Source: Aliirhizobium wenxiniae
GTDB lineage: Bacteria; Pseudomonadota; Alphaproteobacteria; Rhizobiales; Rhizobiaceae
NCBI RefSeq assembly: GCF_019511445.1
Contig: NZ_JAEUAN010000010.1
Coordinates: forward strand, 152,489 to 216,488
Length of the DNA: 64,000 nucleotides
Direction: 5' to 3'
Numbering within the stretch: the first letter of the stretch is position 1; each line of letters begins with the position of its first letter. This document shows, in pieces, positions 61,980-64,000 of this stretch. Made by a program: the position numbers and the translations under genes. Under the pieces are notes generated by a model. The model did no database searches and had not been told where the DNA came from. It was given only the letters and a program-made list of their open reading frames with translations.

Positions 61980-62544
61980 AAGATCAGTCGTTGAAGAGGC
62001 GTCGGTCAATTCCTGAATAGGAATGTCTCGTCGTGCCTGACCATCAAAAATGGTTCCATAATAGGCCTTTTGCCGGCCGGAACCGAACCTCCGAGAACAT
62101 AGGCAAGCCCTGCTCGCAATGCCTCTCCTTAGACAGTGATCCGGCATTTGGCAGACCGGGCTCAGCGCGGACATGAACCGGGCGAGTGCAGCCCGACACT
62201 CATTCTGTTTCGTGTACAGAACCGATGTCAGTCGATACGTCGTCGGAAGGAGTAATTCGCCGGCTTGCAGTTTGCACAGCATGGTTTTACTCTCGTCATT
62301 GCGGCCGACCTGGCCGCCGCGTTACTGACCGAAACGAAGGTTGACCTCATTGAGGACAAACCGACCGTCAGGCGTCGATCATGAAAAGTGAGACAGGGCA
62401 ATCGGGTGAGGGATGGGTATGATATCCCCGATATGGCAAAACTGTTCGGCCTTGTGATCGGGATCAAGGCCATGACGCAATATCCTACAGGCGTTGCCCA
62501 GAGCAGAGCCTCACGCCCGAAAAGCGGCATGATCTTGTCAGCTG
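61980..62544. other. Intergenic stretch without a supportable gene
   Basis: Several short overlapping frames occur, but none has a ribosome-binding site plus recognisable protein. The stretch may hold decayed coding sequence; I could not assign it. Confidence 0.4.
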
Positions 62545-63054
62545 TCAGTGAGCATAGCGTGTGAAGACGTAGTCGTGATCCTTCACATTGCCCACGTGGC
62601 ACGCAAGACAGGTCTCATGCTGCGCAGCGTCAACCGGCTTGCCATCTATAAAGCGGCCAAAGCCCCAACCATGGCTGTCTGGGTATTTCTTCGAGTCTTT
62701 GACCATCACCTGAACCGTCGTCGGAGCTCCAGGCACTGTTGCCGGCGAGAATTCGGTTGACTGTTGCCGTTTGTAGGCGAGTTTCACGAGGACAGAACCA
62801 TCCGGAAAGGGCAGCGCTGCCTCTTTGTAGGCCTCGACTGCAATATCGTTGGCCAAGACGGCGCGTAACTCATCCAGGGGAGGCGCTTCCTGCGCGGGCG
62901 CGATGAATTTCCAATCGCGGTAACCCTCGGGAAGCGTGACACCATAAATTGGCGATGCAATCTCCGGCCGAGGTTCTGCGGATGCTACGTGAGCTGCAGC
63001 CATGCCTACGCCTGTGATCGTCAATGCGATAGCAAAGAAAGGGGAGCTCTTCAT
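62545..63054 (-). CDS. Cytochrome P460 family protein
   Basis: A 169-residue exported cytochrome. A signal peptide (FFAIALTITGVGMAAAHVAS, cleavage near SAE) precedes the P460 domain: YGVTLPEGYRDWKFIAPA, LVKLAYKRQQS, and SHGWGFGRFIDGKPVDAAQH. The single c-type heme site is CLACH near the C-terminus, followed by VGNVKDHDYVFTRYAH as in the family. Cytochromes P460 oxidise hydroxylamine or act in NO detoxification, and many homologues have unknown roles. Being c-type, its maturation needs reduced apocytochrome thiols, which could connect it to the DipZ protein 1.5 kb away. Confidence 0.88.
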   Translation of the reverse strand: MKSSPFFAIALTITGVGMAAAHVASAEPRPEIASPIYGVTLPEGYRDWKFIAPAQEAPPLDELRAVLANDIAVEAYKEAALPFPDGSVLVKLAYKRQQSTEFSPATVPGAPTTVQVMVKDSKKYPDSHGWGFGRFIDGKPVDAAQHETCLACHVGNVKDHDYVFTRYAH

Positions 63055-63384
63055 GATAAACCCTACCTGCTGACAATGATGAGGCAGTTATTACCCGAAG
63101 GGTGTCTGAGTTATTTCATAAAACCACTTTTACGTATCGCATTGTAGGTGCCTCGGAACTGTTCGCCATATTCGGCCACCGGTTCGAAGCGAAGCAACGT
63201 GAATGTGGTCCGCTTGGACCCGATCTCGCCTTTTCGACGAGACCGGATTTTATTCTTAGTGGACGCTTACGTTCTCAGCCTTCGACTTTCCCGTCGTCCG
63301 GTCTTGGCCCACATCGTAGCTGACCTTTTGACCATCGCTCAGGGAAGCGCCGAAGCCTACCTCGCGTGAGGTAAACTTGGTGAG
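63055..63384. other. Intergenic stretch without a gene
   Basis: This covers the promoter side of the P460 gene and the flank of a TetR remnant. No intact gene or RNA is visible. Confidence 0.4.
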
Positions 63385-63598
63385 CGTCGTTCCAAGACAC
63401 GTTTGTCAGCCTCCGGACCAAATCGTCATTCAGCGGCCGACTAAGTAGGAGCCGATACCAGATAGCCTCGTGGACTGCCTCCGCCACTCTCTCGACATCG
63501 GTGCTCTCCGGGAGTTCGCCGCGCTCAACAGCTAGTCGGAGGATAGCCCCAACCGCGTCATCGACGGCCCGGGCAAAACGTTCCTCAAGCCGATCGCA
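63385..63598 (-). pseudogene. C-terminal remnant of a TetR-family regulator
   Basis: About 70 codons read DRLEERFARAVDDAVGAILR, LAVERGELPESTDVERVAEA and VHEAIWYRLLLSRPLNDDLV, the typical C-terminal dimerisation domain of TetR proteins (GEL-P-D-E, WYRLL--PL). The DNA-binding half is absent; a stop lies just upstream in frame. It is probably a casualty of the IS insertion at the right end. Confidence 0.7.
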
Positions 63599-63713
63599 AA
63601 GACCTCATCGGCCGAAGCGATGGGATTACGGAGATACGGCCTATGCTCCAAGGCCAAAACCGTCAGTGCCCAAATGGGTTAGGCTGGAGTTGCCCCATAA
63701 AAACCGGACAGGA

Positions 63714-64000
63714 TCAGTTTTCTGTTTGACGGTTTAAGAACTCGCGCGGTGAGCGATATCCCAAAGCTTTGTGCGGGTGAAGCATGTTGTAATGCTCGAA
63801 CCACAATGGCAGTTGGGCGATGACGGTTTTGGCGTCCGGAATGGAATTGACCGAGACGTAATCGCGCTTGAACGTCTTTACGAAGGCTTCAGCCATTCCG
63901 TTGGACTGTGGGCTGCGGACCGGCGTCGTGCGAGGCTCCATGCCGATATCCAGCAGCAGCGATTTCGTGCCTGACGCAATGAAGCACGATCCATTGTCAG
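63714..64000 (-). mobile_element. IS3-family transposase (OrfB), C-terminal part; element continues beyond the window
   Basis: The minus-strand frame is open from the window edge to the stop at 63714. It reads DNGSCFIASGTKSLLLDIGM, EPRTTPVRSPQSNGMAEAFV, KTFKRDYVSV and then HYNMLHPHKALGYRSPREFL, the end of the DDE integrase core of IS2/IS3-type OrfB. NGMAEAFVKTFKRDYV carries the catalytic Glu. The sequence just outside, with CCCCATAAAAACCGGACAGG at about 63693-63713, resembles an IS3-type terminal repeat and probably marks the element end. The remainder lies to the right. Confidence 0.85.

Noticed and set aside
61980..62544. Several overlapping frames of 90-137 codons on the minus strand
   Set aside because: None has a recognisable domain, start signal or consistent coding character; possible old coding debris but not assignable.
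1..64000. CRISPR arrays, rRNA, tRNA or replication origin
   Set aside because: No regularly spaced repeats, no conserved RNA sequence and no rep or par replication genes are visible; the ParDE pair is a toxin-antitoxin system and not a partition locus.

Overview
This window comes from an alphaproteobacterium, most likely Rhizobiaceae (Rhizobium/Agrobacterium type). GC content is high. Binding-protein-dependent ABC uptake systems dominate and nearly every catabolic module has its own LacI, GntR or LysR regulator. An ExoQ-like polysaccharide polymerase, an IS427-type IS5 remnant and an IS3-type end are present. The catabolic content, toxin-antitoxin genes, IS remnants and many broken genes suggest an accessory replicon or chromid; this is inference. 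I see no rRNA, tRNA, CRISPR array or replication origin.

Layout. 1-2.3 kb: 3' end of D-lactate dehydrogenase, a decayed siderophore-type ABC ATPase and an ExoQ-like membrane protein. 2.5-8.2 kb: a tripartite tricarboxylate transporter (TctC/TctB/TctA) with a fumarase-superfamily lyase and a GntR/LacI hybrid regulator, built around a perfect palindromic operator. 8.5-9.6 kb: a dead Na/Pi cotransporter. 9.7-20.3 kb: an eight-gene minus-strand array in which an AfuABC/FbpABC-type importer, an inositol-monophosphatase-family enzyme and a UgpBAEC-type importer follow one another, facing a LacI regulator across two matching TTGCA-N6-TGCAA operators. This looks like a scavenging system for phosphorylated polyols or sugars. 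20.7-25.7 kb: an IS5 remnant, then an L-idonate/ketogluconate module (IdnK, IdnO, 2-hydroxyacid dehydrogenase, IdnD, LacI regulator). 25.8-31.3 kb: a LysR regulator, a polar amino-acid ABC importer, an RraA/HMG-aldolase homologue and a second ATPase.

31.4-39.2 kb is an accessory, scarred region. It holds a frameshifted DUF982 gene, a ParDE pair, an uncharacterised large protein ending in an integrase-like motif, a Fic protein, fragments of a 2-hydroxyacid dehydrogenase, KefB, CusB and CusA in scrambled orientation, and a truncated AbiEii-type nucleotidyltransferase with a small upstream partner. 39.2-45.0 kb: hydantoinase/dihydropyrimidinase, a class V PLP enzyme and an amino-acid ABC importer whose binding protein carries a one-base frameshift, controlled by a FadR-type regulator with a textbook operator.

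45.2-63.1 kb is an oxidative-stress and detoxification region: two LysR regulators, SnoaL-like protein plus SDR, OhrR, Ohr, two paralogous exported alpha/beta hydrolases, two epoxide-hydrolase-like proteins, an aldehyde dehydrogenase, a broken GMC oxidoreductase, an EnvZ/OmpR-type two-component system, a DipZ-type thiol-redox protein and a cytochrome P460. The window ends in a TetR remnant and the end of an IS3-family element.

The best candidates for new biology are the combined Afu-phosphatase-Ugp array, the amino-acid importer with embedded RraA aldolase, the hydantoinase/PLP/ABC module, and the OhrR-hydrolase pairing.
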